Positions 1-9,072 of a stretch of 64,000 bases of DNA are shown in pieces. The position numbers were made by a program, and so were the translations under genes. Each line of letters opens with the position of its first letter. The stretch's first letter is position 1. Where the stretch lies: the NCBI RefSeq assembly GCF_015910445.1, contig NZ_CP048882.1, positions 1,426,001-1,490,000 on the forward strand. Reading direction: 5' to 3'. The stretch comes from Streptomyces bathyalis (lineage in GTDB: Bacteria > Actinomycetota > Actinomycetes > Streptomycetales > Streptomycetaceae). The notes below the pieces were generated by a model. That model had not been told where the DNA came from. It ran no database searches and saw only the letters and a program-made list of their open reading frames with translations.

Positions 1-170
1 ATGCCGGTTTCCTGAACGTTGAACTCATCGAGCGCATCCGAGATCAGCGCGACGTCCGTGGCGCCGAGATGGTCGGTGACGAAGACGGAGGGCGGCGCAG
101 GTGCGCGGGGAGCCACCGGCCCCTCCCCCGGCGCCGTGTGGGCCTGCATGCGTGCAGTCGGGTCGCTCAT
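1..170 (-). CDS. N-terminal fragment of a possible GNAT acetyltransferase, cut by the window edge
   Basis: An open frame starts with ATG at 170 on the minus strand and leaves the window after 56 codons. About 27 Pro/Ala-rich residues come first, followed by the stretch VFVTDHLGATDVALISDAL. The following EFNVQETG resembles the opening helix of many GNAT N-acetyltransferases (an ...FN...TG pattern). The acetyl-CoA-binding core would lie outside the window, so the family call is a guess. The ribosome-binding site is poor (GGTCGGAACC directly before the start). Confidence 0.4.
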   Translation of the reverse strand, partial: MSDPTARMQAHTAPGEGPVAPRAPAPPSVFVTDHLGATDVALISDALDEFNVQETG

Positions 171-850
171 GGTTCCGACCGTGGTCACCGGGGTCTGACA
201 ACGCGGTCGCCCGGGGCCCCGAATCACATCCCTGCCGTGCGGTGCGTTCGGCAGGGCGGCGGGTGCCATCGGCGGTGCAGCAGCGAAGTACAGCGCTGGC
301 AGCGGTCTGCGCCCGGGCGAGCACCTCTCCCACGTGGCGGGCTGCGCCCGTGTTCCCCATGATGATCTCCCTGGCACGGGCGGCCGGTTGAGCTGCCCAG
401 CAGGGTGGGGCAGGGATGGCCGATACCCCCTCATCAATTTTCCGGGCCGTTGACGAAAAGATCTAGGGACGCCATGCTGTGCGGCATGCGGTCTCACGAC
501 GGCCCTCTGATCCGACCGGGGAAACCAACGGCGAGAACGAGTACCCGGAACTCCCTGTCGGTGTCAGGATCAAGACCGACCACGGGCCGTTCGTCGACTC
601 CTGGACGAGGGCGGGCGGCCGACTGGAGACCCCACCGCGGACGCCGTGGGCCGAAGCGGCAGACGCACACCGTGCTCCCCCGGCACCGGCCTCCCGGGGC
701 GCCGCAAGCGGGGCGAACTGGGCGGGCCGCCCGGCTCGTTCGTCCGGCCCGGCGAGCCGGTGAACGGAACCAATGAGCCGCCAGGGGCGACTTCACTAAC
801 GTCAGTACGGAGCCCAAGGGTTGGGGCCACAGTCGACCGGGGGGAGCCTG
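171..850. other. 680 bases without an intact gene; holds a truncated ROK promoter copy and a coding-like remnant
   Basis: No frame here has a convincing start and domain. Positions 445-522 duplicate the promoter and first codons of the ROK gene at 8.1 kb (separate entry). After that match one plus-strand frame (about 524-660) has strong third-position GC bias and reads ...ELPVGVRIKTDHGPFVDSW. It looks like the remnant of a coding sequence that I cannot name. Frames on the other strand look like shadows. Confidence 0.5.
445..522 (+). repeat. Truncated second copy of the ROK-gene promoter and 5' end
   Basis: The segment aligns without gaps to the minus-strand sequence at about 8050-8128. Both have TTGACGAAAA, a 17-base spacer, CATGCT, GTGCGGC and then ATG. 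Here -35 is 450-455, -10 is 473-478 and the ATG is 486. The first codons read MRSHDGPLIRP against [11 protein letters not shown] in the ROK gene, and then homology stops. The two copies are in opposite orientation about 7.6 kb apart. Either a ROK gene was broken here, or a promoter was duplicated and fused to another sequence. Confidence 0.75.
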
Positions 851-2374
851 ATGCAGCCGCTGGAAGCCGGGGATCCGCGGGCTGTCGGTCCGTACCGGTT
901 GGCCTTCCGCCTCGGCTCGGGCGGGATGGGCCGGGTGTTCCTGGGTGAGTCCCCCGCCGGGCGGCGGGTCGCCGTCAAGGTAGTGCGGGAGGACCTGGCG
1001 TCCTCTCCCGGGTTCCGCGAGCGCTTCCGGCGAGAGGCCAAGCTCGCCATGCGCGCGGGCGGCTTCTGGGCCGCGCAGGTCGTCGACGCGGATCCGGACG
1101 CCGCCACGCCGTGGATCGCGAGTCAGTACGTCGACGGCCCTTCGCTCGCCGAACGTGTCGCCGGGCACGGCCCGTTGGACGAGAAGGCCGTTCGCGCCCT
1201 CGGCGGCGGACTGGCCGAGGCGCTCGCGTCGTTCCACAAGGCGGGCCTTGTGCACCGCGACCTCAAGCCTTCCAACGTGCTGCTCGTCGACGACGGTCCG
1301 AGGATCATCGACTTCGGCATCTCGAAGGCCCTCGAGACCTTGGAGACCGCCGGAAGCACCGATCTGACCGGGGCGGGAACCATCCTCGGCACGCCGGGAT
1401 TCATGTCGCCCGAACAGGCACTTGGGCAGTCGGCGGGCCCGGCGGCGGACGTCTTCTCCCTCGGCTCACTGCTCGTCCACGCGGCCACGGGCACCGGACC
1501 GTTCGGCGAGGGCGCCTCTCACACCCTGCTGTTCCGCGTCGTGTACGAGGAACCCGATCTCAGCGCAATGCCTTACGGCCTGCGGGAGTTGGCGCAGGAC
1601 TGCTTGCAGAAGGCACCGGAGGACCGCCCTGCCGCCGCTGATCTCGTCTCGCGCCTCGCGCAGCCGACGGTCCCCGATCCGCGCGCCGTGCCGGGGGACG
1701 ACGATGCGGGTCCGTGGACGGACGTGCGGACGAGCGACCCACATGGGGACGCGCTGGCGATCACCGGGCCGCAGCAAGGGAGTTGGGCCGGCTCGACGGC
1801 GACGACAAGGCCCCCCGCAGGGGCACCGCGGAAGGCGCCGGTCGGCGAGCCCGCCGGGAGCCCGCCGGCAGGCGACTCGTTCGCGGTTGAGCAGTGGGGC
1901 CCGGATGTGTTCTGGCGCCGTATGCGACGGCCGGTCGGGTGGGCGCTGGGGATCGACGGCGTGCTCCTGCTGCTGGGGCTCGGGTTCGACAAGGTCCCGG
2001 TCATGTCCGTGTACGCGATCGTCATCACGCTGCTCTCTGCGATCTACGGACTGAGGGTCTCGCTGCCGCTCCTTCGGGTCAGGGCGCTGCACGTAGGTGC
2101 TGACGGGCTCACGGTGCGGCACGGACCGCACACGCTGGCCGTTCCCTGGCGGGACATCGCGTCCGTCCAGTTCAGCAGGAAGAAGAACGAGCGGGCACTT
2201 ACCTTGACGGCGGCCCTCGATGCGAACGCGAACATCCGGGTCCCGTCCCCGCTGCGTGCCGGCGCAGGCGTCCTGAGGTGCACGGTCGCCTCCCCCTGGA
2301 AGAGGGACACGCGCACCCGCGTGCAGAGCCTCGAATCGGCGCTGCACACCTTCGCGGGCAACCGCTACCGGTGA
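851..2374 (+). CDS. Serine/threonine protein kinase with membrane segment and C-terminal PH-like domain
   Basis: Predicted Hanks-type kinase of 507 residues that phosphorylates proteins on Ser/Thr at the membrane. The kinase domain fills about 13-275. It has the glycine loop GSGGMGRVF (22-30), Lys43 in AVKVV, the alphaC Glu62, catalytic HRDLKPSN (135-142), DFG (154-156) and GTPGFMSPEQ in the activation segment. A Pro/Gly-rich linker follows, then two hydrophobic segments (about 360-405) and a C-terminal ~100 residues (LHVGADGLTVRHG...PWRDIASVQF) resembling bacterial PH domains. There are no PASTA repeats. The start at 851 is chosen because GGGGGAG lies just upstream and the kinase fold begins at once. 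It is monocistronic. Confidence 0.93.
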   Translation: MQPLEAGDPRAVGPYRLAFRLGSGGMGRVFLGESPAGRRVAVKVVREDLASSPGFRERFRREAKLAMRAGGFWAAQVVDADPDAATPWIASQYVDGPSLAERVAGHGPLDEKAVRALGGGLAEALASFHKAGLVHRDLKPSNVLLVDDGPRIIDFGISKALETLETAGSTDLTGAGTILGTPGFMSPEQALGQSAGPAADVFSLGSLLVHAATGTGPFGEGASHTLLFRVVYEEPDLSAMPYGLRELAQDCLQKAPEDRPAAADLVSRLAQPTVPDPRAVPGDDDAGPWTDVRTSDPHGDALAITGPQQGSWAGSTATTRPPAGAPRKAPVGEPAGSPPAGDSFAVEQWGPDVFWRRMRRPVGWALGIDGVLLLLGLGFDKVPVMSVYAIVITLLSAIYGLRVSLPLLRVRALHVGADGLTVRHGPHTLAVPWRDIASVQFSRKKNERALTLTAALDANANIRVPSPLRAGAGVLRCTVASPWKRDTRTRVQSLESALHTFAGNRYR

Positions 2375-2768
2375 CCGGCCGCGTCCCGTCCTGCGGTCTC
2401 CCGCTGAACCGGCCATGCGATTCGGCCTGTCTTCGGAGCACGAGCCATGCGCGCGAGCGCCGCCACATCCACGCGTCGCCGGGCGAACTGCGGGCGCACT
2501 CGGAATTCCAGACCGAGACTTGCGGCGGCCTCGTCGTCCGCCACGTGATCGCTCTCGGCACGGGCAGATCGAAGACCCTGGGATTCATGCCTCGACCCGG
2601 TCAGGATCCGGCCGACCTCCTCTGGGCGCTCCTACTGGATCCAGTGGCCGCAGCCGTGGAGCGGGCCCGGGCCGGCTCGCGTCCCTGCCCGCCTGAACAC
2701 CGGCCGGGCACCTTCTACTTGGAGCACCGCCGGCACTCCGCCGTTCTTGACGAGCGTGGAGCGGCGGG
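2375..2768. other. 394 bases without a recognisable gene
   Basis: The stretch lies between the kinase stop and the convergent sulfatase stop. One plus-strand frame (about 2440-2760) has coding-like third-position bias and reads through phrases such as GGLVVRHVIALGTGRSKTLG. It lacks a start with a ribosome-binding site and would run into the sulfatase 3' end. It may be a decayed gene; I do not recognise the family. No clear terminator hairpin was found. Confidence 0.4.
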
Positions 2769-4235
2769 TCAGTCGGTGCCCTCCAGTTCGAACGAGCTGA
2801 GGCTGGGGTCGTGGTCGGAGGCACCGATGTCGTACATCGGTGTCATCCAGTGGTAGAAGTTGTCGCCCCGCTCGCGCAGCAGGTCGTAGAGCCGGCGCAG
2901 CATGCGGCGGCGTACGGGCGCGAACTCGGGGTGCGGGTACCGGTTGTGGAGCTCACTCGGATCCTGGACGAGGTCGTAGAGCTCGTTGACGGACTCCGGG
3001 TTGACGACGAGCTTGTAGCGCTCGTCGCGGAGCATCCGCTGCGGGTAGGGGAAGTGGTGGCCGTGGAACTCGGCGACCAAGTCGGCGGCCCAGGGCGGGT
3101 GTTCGCCGCGCACCAGCGGTACGAGGCTGCGGCTGTCGACGGCGGGCCCGGTGTCGCAGCCGGCGAGGTCCAAGATGGTCGCCGTGCAGTCGGTGAGGGT
3201 GACGAGCTCGTTCCTGACCTGCGGGGCGGCCCCCGGGATGCGGACGATGTCGGGGATCCGGTAGATGTCCTCGTACATGGCCGGGCCCTTGTCGTGCAGC
3301 CGGTGGGCACCGGTGAACTCACCGTGGTCCGCGGTGAAGAAGACCGAGGTGTCGTCGCTCAGGCCCAGTTCGTCGAGCCGGGTCAGGATGCGGCCGATCT
3401 GCTCGTCGATCAGTGTGACGTAGCCCCAGTAGACGGCGATCAGCTTGCGGGTGACCTCGATCGGCATGGTGTCGAACGTCCAGTGCTCACTGTAGTTGCG
3501 TTGCACCGGCGGCTTGCCCTCGAAGGTCTCGGCGATCGACTCCGGCAGTTCCACGAGGTCCGGGTCGTAGAGGTCGAAGTACGCGTCGGGCAGCAGGTAG
3601 GGCAGGTGGGGCCCGAAGAAGTGGGTGGCCAGGAAGAACGGGCGGCCGTCGGCGGCGTACTGGTCGAGTTGTTCGATGGCGCGGGTGGCGAGGTAGTGCT
3701 CGAAGGTCGCCTCGACGGGCTGATGCAGGCGCGCGGCGAGCAGGTTGCCCGGGTTGCCGTTGGGTGTGGTGCCGCGCACATGACCGGATATCCGGTACGG
3801 CGGCAGGCCCCGTTCCTCCAGGTAGGCCAGGTAGTCGGGGTGGTCGACGGGGTTGTGCCAGCCGGGCAGGTCCGGCCCGTCGAATCCGTACGAGGCGGCG
3901 TTGCGGTGCGTGCCCCCGTGCCACTTGCCGATCAGGCCGAGCTGGTAACCCCGCTCCCGCAGCGCGCCGGCGAAGGTGAACGCGTCCTCACGCAGGTCCT
4001 CCAGATAGCCCACGTTGCGTTCGTAGTTGGCCAGCAGCCGGTGGCGGAACGGCGCCTGCCCGGTGAGCAGGCTGGCCCGGGCCGGAGTGCAGATGGCGGT
4101 GGGCGTGTAGCTCCGGTCGAAGCGCGTGCCGGTCGCGGCCAGCCCGTCGAGGTGGGGGGTGGCGACGTGCGGGTTGCCGTAACAGCCCAGCGTGTCGACG
4201 CGGTGCTGATCGGTCATCAGGAACAGCAGGTTCAC
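2769..4235 (-). CDS. Type I (formylglycine) sulfatase
   Basis: Predicted to hydrolyse a sulfate ester (arylsulfatase/choline-sulfatase superfamily), 488 residues with no signal peptide, so cytoplasmic. The N-terminus MNLLFLMTDQHRVDTLGCYG carries the metal-binding Asp9. The sequence CTPARASLLTG (49-59) is the C-x-P-x-R signature whose Cys49 becomes formylglycine. FFTADHGEFTG supplies the Asp-His pair of the metal site further down. Its ATG overlaps the stop of the binding-protein gene by four bases (ATGA), so it is the last gene of the operon. Cytoplasmic desulfation of an imported ester fits the transporter upstream. The substrate is unknown. Confidence 0.9.
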   Translation of the reverse strand: MNLLFLMTDQHRVDTLGCYGNPHVATPHLDGLAATGTRFDRSYTPTAICTPARASLLTGQAPFRHRLLANYERNVGYLEDLREDAFTFAGALRERGYQLGLIGKWHGGTHRNAASYGFDGPDLPGWHNPVDHPDYLAYLEERGLPPYRISGHVRGTTPNGNPGNLLAARLHQPVEATFEHYLATRAIEQLDQYAADGRPFFLATHFFGPHLPYLLPDAYFDLYDPDLVELPESIAETFEGKPPVQRNYSEHWTFDTMPIEVTRKLIAVYWGYVTLIDEQIGRILTRLDELGLSDDTSVFFTADHGEFTGAHRLHDKGPAMYEDIYRIPDIVRIPGAAPQVRNELVTLTDCTATILDLAGCDTGPAVDSRSLVPLVRGEHPPWAADLVAEFHGHHFPYPQRMLRDERYKLVVNPESVNELYDLVQDPSELHNRYPHPEFAPVRRRMLRRLYDLLRERGDNFYHWMTPMYDIGASDHDPSLSSFELEGTD

Positions 4236-5212
4236 TTCGCGTAAGCCTTCGTGTAGAGGTCACCGGTGTAGTAACTGGAGGGCTTCGGCGAGGACTTGAG
4301 CTGGCCGGCCCGGACGAAGAAGTCGCCCAGGTTGTTCAGCCACGCGTCGACGGTGCCGTTCTTGGTCTTGGCGACGAGATCGGCGGTCGTCAGGGTCTCC
4401 ACGTTCGCGGCGTCGGCCTTCACCTTCTTCTCGTCGAGCTTGAGCATCTTGGCGGACTCGGCGATGGCCTCACGGGGATGCTCGGCACGCCAGTCGTTGG
4501 CCTTCTGCAGCACCTTGATCACCTTGCTGGCGAGTTCGGGCTTCACCTTGTTGCCCGCGACGAAGGCGGTGGGAAAGGTGCTGTCCATCTCCCGCGTGCT
4601 GGCGACCTCTTCGAGGTCGGGCACCTTGTCCTTGATGTTGTCGATCAGCGGGTACCAGATGCCCGCTCCGTCGATCTGCCCGGAGGAGAACGCGGAGACG
4701 ATCGAGCCAGGAGCCATCGGCACCTTCTGCACGTCCTTGGTGGTCATCCCCGCCTTCTCCAGCGCGAGGTTGAGCGCCATGTCGCCGGACGTGCCCTCGG
4801 GGACGCCGACCTTCTTGCCCTTGAGGTCCTTCATCGAGTCGATGCCGGGCTGGGCGATGACCCGGTCCGCGTACGCGAGGGTGTTGACGGAGACGACCTT
4901 GGCCTTGCCGGAGGCGGGCAGCCACATGGCACCGGGCCCGATGTAGCCGAAGTCGAGGTCGCCGGCGCCGAGCGCCTGCACCTGAACCGGTCCGTCGTTG
5001 AACGCCTTGACCCTCGCGGTGAGGCCCGCCTCCTTCCACAGGCCGCGCTTCTCGGCGATGGCCAGCAGGCTCACGCCGTTGTAATCGCCTATGTAGCCGA
5101 AGTCGACCGTCGAGTCGTTGGCGGTGTCCTCGGAGCACGCGCTCACGGAGAGCACCAGCAAGGACATGGTGGAGGCGGCCGCGAGGGCACGCCGAATACT
5201 GCTGCTACGCAT
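4232..5212 (-). CDS. Sulfonate/nitrate/taurine-type ABC transporter substrate-binding lipoprotein
   Basis: A 326-residue extracytoplasmic binding protein of the SsuA/TauA/NMT1 class. It has a lipoprotein signal with lipobox SVSAC (Cys26). The mature protein starts DFGYIGDYNGVSLLAIAEKRGLW, a pattern seen in SsuA-like proteins that bind small anionic or aromatic ligands. DLKGKKVGVPEGTSGDMAL further on is typical of the fold. It sits 61 bases downstream of the ATPase gene and overlaps the sulfatase start by four bases, suggesting that it captures the sulfated substrate. Thiamine-precursor or nitrate binding is possible from fold alone, but the sulfatase argues against it. Confidence 0.88.
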   Translation of the reverse strand: MRSSSIRRALAAASTMSLLVLSVSACSEDTANDSTVDFGYIGDYNGVSLLAIAEKRGLWKEAGLTARVKAFNDGPVQVQALGAGDLDFGYIGPGAMWLPASGKAKVVSVNTLAYADRVIAQPGIDSMKDLKGKKVGVPEGTSGDMALNLALEKAGMTTKDVQKVPMAPGSIVSAFSSGQIDGAGIWYPLIDNIKDKVPDLEEVASTREMDSTFPTAFVAGNKVKPELASKVIKVLQKANDWRAEHPREAIAESAKMLKLDEKKVKADAANVETLTTADLVAKTKNGTVDAWLNNLGDFFVRAGQLKSSPKPSSYYTGDLYTKAYAK

Positions 5213-5273
5213 GCGGGACAGTCCTCTCGGAAGAAACCGAAGAGCTCGGCAGGAATTCAGCAGGAGTCGGATG

Positions 5274-6053
5274 TCAGGCGGCGGACGCCGCCTGGGGCTG
5301 GTGGTAGACGGAGTGCCAGACCTCGTTCCGGATCTGCCGGAACTCGGCGGAGAGCCGGATCTCCTCGGTACGCGGATACGGGAGGTCCACCTTCAGGACC
5401 TGGTGGACGCGTCCGGGCCTGGCCGCCATCACGACCACCCGGCTTGCCAGATAGACCGCCTCGTCGACGTCGTGCGTGATGAACAGGACGGTGCGCTGCT
5501 CCTGCCGCCAGGTGCCCAGGAGCTGGTCCTGCAACTGCACCCGGGAGAGCGCGTCGAGCGCACCGAACGGCTCGTCCATCAGCAGCACTTGCGGGTTCAC
5601 CGCGTACGCGCGGGCGATCGCGCACCGCTGCTTCATGCCGCCGGACAGCGTCTTGGGCAGCGCGTCGGCGAAGTCTCCGAGCCCGACCAGATCGATGGCG
5701 TGGTCGGTGCGCCGCTTGCGCTCCGCGGCCGGGAGCGCGGCGAGCTTCAGGCCGAACTCCACGTTGTGACGAACCGTCAGCCAGGGGAACAGGGCGTACT
5801 GCTGGAAGATCACGCCGCGGTCCGGACCCGGTCCGGTGACGGGGGCGCCGTCCACCAGGACCTGGCCCTCCGTGGGCGCGACGAGGCCCGCCGCCATGCT
5901 CATCAGCGTGCTCTTGCCACACCCGGAGGGGCCGACGACCGTGACGAACTCCCTGTCGGCGATGTCCAGCGACACGTGGTCGAGCGCGACGAAGGCGGTG
6001 TCCTTCAACGGGAAGGTCTTGACCACGTCCTGAAAAGAGATCTTGGTTGTCAT
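5274..6053 (-). CDS. ABC transporter ATP-binding protein (SsuB/TauB type)
   Basis: A 259-residue nucleotide-binding subunit that would power the adjacent permease. Walker A is GPSGCGKST (41-49), the signature is LSGGMKQR and Walker B is VLLMDEP followed by FGALD. The phrase [13 protein letters not shown] between Walker A and the signature is characteristic of SsuB/TauB/NrtD ATPases. The start is ATG 6053, which overlaps the permease stop by four bases. A longer upstream extension of the frame only shadows the permease. Confidence 0.93.
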   Translation of the reverse strand: MTTKISFQDVVKTFPLKDTAFVALDHVSLDIADREFVTVVGPSGCGKSTLMSMAAGLVAPTEGQVLVDGAPVTGPGPDRGVIFQQYALFPWLTVRHNVEFGLKLAALPAAERKRRTDHAIDLVGLGDFADALPKTLSGGMKQRCAIARAYAVNPQVLLMDEPFGALDALSRVQLQDQLLGTWRQEQRTVLFITHDVDEAVYLASRVVVMAARPGRVHQVLKVDLPYPRTEEIRLSAEFRQIRNEVWHSVYHQPQAASAA

Positions 6054-6856
6054 CGGCGCTCCTGCCAACCGGTGAGCCGTCGTTCGGCGAGCAGCAGCAG
6101 CCGGTCCATGGCCAGGCCGAGCACGCCGATGGTGATCAGCGCCACGAAGATCGTGGGGATTTCGTACCAGGTCGAGGCCTTCTGCATGCGGAAGCCCAAC
6201 CCCTCCTGTGCGCCGACCAGTTCGGCCGCCACCAGGGTCGCCCAGGACGCGCCGAGCCCGATCCGCATCCCTACCAGGATGAACGGAGTGGACGCCGGGA
6301 CGACGATCTTGACGAAGATGGTCCTGTCCGACGCACCGAGCACCCGCGCGGCGTTGATCAGTGTCCGGTCCACGTCGACGACACCCTGGAAGGCCGCCAC
6401 CACGCAGGACATGAACGCCGCCAGAAAGATCACGAAGACCTTCGGTGTCTCGCCGATGCCCAGCAGCACGATGGCCAGCGGAATCAGTGCCAGCGGCGGG
6501 ATCGTACGGAAGAACTGGACGAAGGGCTCGATCAGTCCACGCGCCAGCGGATACCAGCCCATGAGGAAGCCGATCGGGACGGCGACCGCGGTGCCGAGGG
6601 CGAAGCCCGTGAAGACCCGGCGCAGGCTGGCCAGCGTGTCGTCGAGGAGCGAACCGTCGGCGATCATCTCGCCGCCGCGCTCCGCCACGCTGACCGGTCC
6701 GGGAAGGTTCTCCACTCCGAGAGACGCCAGCGCCCACACCGCCAGGCCGAGCACGAGCGCGACCAGGTTGAGGACGAGCGGCCGTCCGGCCCGCCGGGTG
6801 CCGCGCCGCTCAGCGGCCGGCGCGGACTTCCTCCCGGGTGTGGTGATCACGGCCAT
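6050..6856 (-). CDS. ABC transporter permease (SsuC/TauC type)
   Basis: A 268-residue inner-membrane permease with about six hydrophobic segments. The cytoplasmic EAA-like loop is [19 protein letters not shown], and the context [20 protein letters not shown] is typical of SsuC/TauC. The charged N-terminus (to about 27) precedes the first helix. It is the second gene of the operon, 16 bases after the ROK repressor gene. Confidence 0.92.
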   Translation of the reverse strand: MAVITTPGRKSAPAAERRGTRRAGRPLVLNLVALVLGLAVWALASLGVENLPGPVSVAERGGEMIADGSLLDDTLASLRRVFTGFALGTAVAVPIGFLMGWYPLARGLIEPFVQFFRTIPPLALIPLAIVLLGIGETPKVFVIFLAAFMSCVVAAFQGVVDVDRTLINAARVLGASDRTIFVKIVVPASTPFILVGMRIGLGASWATLVAAELVGAQEGLGFRMQKASTWYEIPTIFVALITIGVLGLAMDRLLLLAERRLTGWQERR

Positions 6857-6872
6857 GGGTGCCTCACCTGCT

Positions 6873-8087
6873 TCATAGGTCCTCCTCGGGATCCGGTCGC
6901 TCCCCCTGGGCCTCGGAGCGCCTCGTCGGGTAACGGGAAAGCAGGGAGGACTCGCGCAGCACCAGCCCGATGCCGCCGAGGGCGCCGCCGACCTCGCCGA
7001 GCGTCGCCCTGCGCACTTCGAGCCGGTGCCTGGAGAGCGGCAGAACGTGCGCGCTCAGCGCCTCCTCGACCGGACCTGTCAACGCGGCGCCGGCCGCGGC
7101 CAGTTCACCGCCGATCACGATCACCCCGGGCCCGACCGCGTTGCATACCGCCGCAAGGACCCTGCCGACCTGGGAGCCCGCCGCACGCAGCACGTCCCGC
7201 ACCGTCCCGTCGCCTGAATCGAGCGCCGCCACCAGCGCGGAGACGTCTTCGGCGCGCCCGCCCGCGGCACGGTAGGAGTCGAGCACAGCGCCCACCGAGG
7301 CCACGGTCTCAAGGCAGCCGACGCCACCGCATTCACAGCGCGCCCCGGCCCCCTCGACCGTGACGTGCCCGAACTCGCCCGACAGCCCGTGCGCACCGCG
7401 GTGCAGCGAACCGCCCACCACAAGGCCACCGCCGACACCGTGCGACAGCCGGAGATAGAGCACATCCTCATCGCCCGCCGCCGCACCCCACACCGATTCG
7501 GCCAGCGCCGCGAGCCTGGTGTTGTTGTCCACCAGTACCGGCGCCCCGAAGCGCTTGTGCAGCAGTTCAGGCAGGCCGTCCACGCCGCGGGCATGCGCGC
7601 TCTCACCGCCCGGGTCGGCGACCGGGCCGACGACGCCCACGCCGATGGCGCTGAGCGCACCGAACTCCAGCGTCCCTCCAGTCAGCGAGCGGACCAGGCG
7701 CTGCGCGAGATCGGTCCGATCCACCCAGGACAGATCCCCCGCGTGCGACTCGCTCGCGGACCCGACGATCTCGTGCGCGACATTGGCGGCGGCCACGTGC
7801 ACAGCGCGCCGGGCGAAGTCGATCCCGATCGCCTGCCCCGCCTCGGGGTTGAGGGTCAGCGTCTCCACGGGCCGGCCCCGCTTTCGCGGCCCCTGGCCGG
7901 GAGCGGAGGCGACCACGGCACCGGTGGCCAGCAGCCCTCCGATGATGTCGTAGAGCGTCGTGCGGGACAGCGCGCTGAGCTTGCCCAGCTCGCCCCGGCT
8001 GAGGCGGCCGTGCTTGCGCAACAGGTCGAGCACCAGCTCCTCGTGCCCCCGCCGCAGCCGGGTCAGGGGACCGTCGTGAGACTCCAT
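6873..8087 (-). CDS. ROK-family transcriptional repressor
   Basis: A 404-residue regulator. The N-terminal winged helix (about 8-70, [20 protein letters not shown]) would bind operator DNA. The ROK sugar-kinase-like domain follows ([29 protein letters not shown]), with the zinc motif [13 protein letters not shown] repressors normally respond to sugars or sugar phosphates, which hints that the imported ester could be a sulfated carbohydrate; this is inference. It is the first gene of the operon. I prefer ATG 8087 (MESHDGP...), because a promoter with -10 at 8095-8100 would put the transcript start at this codon. An in-frame ATG at 8099 lies inside the -10. Confidence 0.88.
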   Translation of the reverse strand: MESHDGPLTRLRRGHEELVLDLLRKHGRLSRGELGKLSALSRTTLYDIIGGLLATGAVVASAPGQGPRKRGRPVETLTLNPEAGQAIGIDFARRAVHVAAANVAHEIVGSASESHAGDLSWVDRTDLAQRLVRSLTGGTLEFGALSAIGVGVVGPVADPGGESAHARGVDGLPELLHKRFGAPVLVDNNTRLAALAESVWGAAAGDEDVLYLRLSHGVGGGLVVGGSLHRGAHGLSGEFGHVTVEGAGARCECGGVGCLETVASVGAVLDSYRAAGGRAEDVSALVAALDSGDGTVRDVLRAAGSQVGRVLAAVCNAVGPGVIVIGGELAAAGAALTGPVEEALSAHVLPLSRHRLEVRRATLGEVGGALGGIGLVLRESSLLSRYPTRRSEAQGERPDPEEDL

Positions 8088-8094
8088 GCCGCAC

Positions 8095-8123
8095 AGCATG
8101 CTGACCCGCAACATTTTCGTCAA
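8095..8123 (-). promoter_or_regulatory. Promoter of the ROK/sulfatase operon, probably leaderless
   Basis: On the minus strand TTGACG (8123-8118), a 17-base spacer and CATGCT (8100-8095) precede GTGCGGC and the ATG at 8087. The spacing predicts transcription starting at or within a base of the ATG, giving a leaderless mRNA; no Shine-Dalgarno sequence is present. The same arrangement is repeated at 450-488, which supports functional conservation. The -10 is a weak match to TANNNT. Confidence 0.6.
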
Positions 8124-8648
8124 TAACTCGGAAAAAATAAATCGGCCAGTCGGCCACTTGCACCGGTGAGCCCAACCAGGCGCCTGCGCAAGGGCGATCG
8201 ACTCGGTGAACACCGGAGCCCGTCCCGGCCGCGCGCTGCCTTCCGTGGTCTGCCGATCCGCCGAATCCGGGAGGGTGTGCCCCAGCTGCGTCCCACCACC
8301 GCGGTCGGCCCGACGGCCTCGACCACGTCGTCGCGTGTGCGGCCGCGGGCGGGCGCCGTCCTCGGCACGGGACAGACGGCTGGATGAGACCGACAACCGA
8401 CGTGCCGAGCGGAGTTGAGCTCGATGCGCGCGGGGCTCGGCTACCGTCGGCGGGCGTGGCCGGGAGCGGAGGCGGAAAGCAGGGGGCCCGGCTCGCGCCA
8501 CACGAAGGCTGTTCTCGGACGAACGGCGCCGACTTCTGCGTGCGGTGCAACCTGCCGCCGCCGAGGGCGCGTGTGCGTCGGTAGGCAGTGCGGCGCCCCG
8601 GGGACTGCGTTGTGCCGCGCCCACATCTGCGACGGGGGTGAGAGATCG
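8124..8648. other. 525 bases between divergent genes without a clear gene
   Basis: The ROK-proximal part is AT-rich (a run reading TTATTTTTT on the minus strand just upstream of the -35). The remainder is GC-rich with several overlapping short frames, none of which has a ribosome-binding site, domain or consistent codon bias. Upstream signals for the DUF3592 pair must lie here, but I could not pick a convincing promoter. Confidence 0.5.
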
Positions 8649-9059
8649 GTGGTGGAAGCCGGTGTTTCGTTCTGGATCTGCCTGACGAGCGCAGTGGTCC
8701 TATCAGGCCTCTTCTGCCTGGAAGTTCGCTCGGTGCTCCGGTTGCGTCGTGAAGGCGTTCGCACCGAGGGCACCGTGGTCGACAACGTGGAGAAGACGGC
8801 GGAGTCGAGACGGCGGTGGGTGCCCGTCATCGCCTTCACCGACACCGAGGGCTATCGGGTGGAGTTCGCACCGCGAGCACGGTCGGGCAGGCCGCTGCCG
8901 CTCGGCCGCACGGTGAGAGTGATCTACCTGCGCGACAGCCCGTGTGACGCTCGGATGAACTCCTGGGGCGATCTGTGGCTCGGCATCACCCTTCTCGCCG
9001 TCTTCCTGACCGGCAACGGGTGGGCACTGATCGGCCTGGGACCGCAAGTCATGGCATAG
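8649..9059 (+). CDS. DUF3592-type small membrane protein (first of a pair)
   Basis: A 136-residue protein with a hydrophobic segment at each end (about 6-24 and 110-130) around a small beta-rich domain. The domain contains GTVVDNVEKT, WVPVIAFTDTEGYRVEF and RTVRVIYLRDSPCDARMNSWG, a pattern typical of DUF3592 proteins. The role is unknown. The tandem start GTG GTG is used, with a GGGGGTGAGAG sequence upstream; the second GTG (8652) is equally possible. The next gene, 13 bases on, encodes a clear paralogue, so the two are probably co-transcribed. Confidence 0.8.
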   Translation: MVEAGVSFWICLTSAVVLSGLFCLEVRSVLRLRREGVRTEGTVVDNVEKTAESRRRWVPVIAFTDTEGYRVEFAPRARSGRPLPLGRTVRVIYLRDSPCDARMNSWGDLWLGITLLAVFLTGNGWALIGLGPQVMA

Positions 9060-9072
9060 GAAGGTATGTGAC

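Noticed and set aside
2811..4244. A 477-codon plus-strand frame opposite the sulfatase gene
   Set aside because: Shadow of the sulfatase; no domain, no ribosome-binding site, unnatural Val/Gly-rich composition.
5118..6878. A 586-codon plus-strand frame opposite the ABC ATPase and permease genes
   Set aside because: Antisense shadow of the transporter genes without recognisable domains.
8384..8584. 66-codon plus frame upstream of the DUF3592 pair
   Set aside because: No ribosome-binding site, no domain and no sustained third-position bias.
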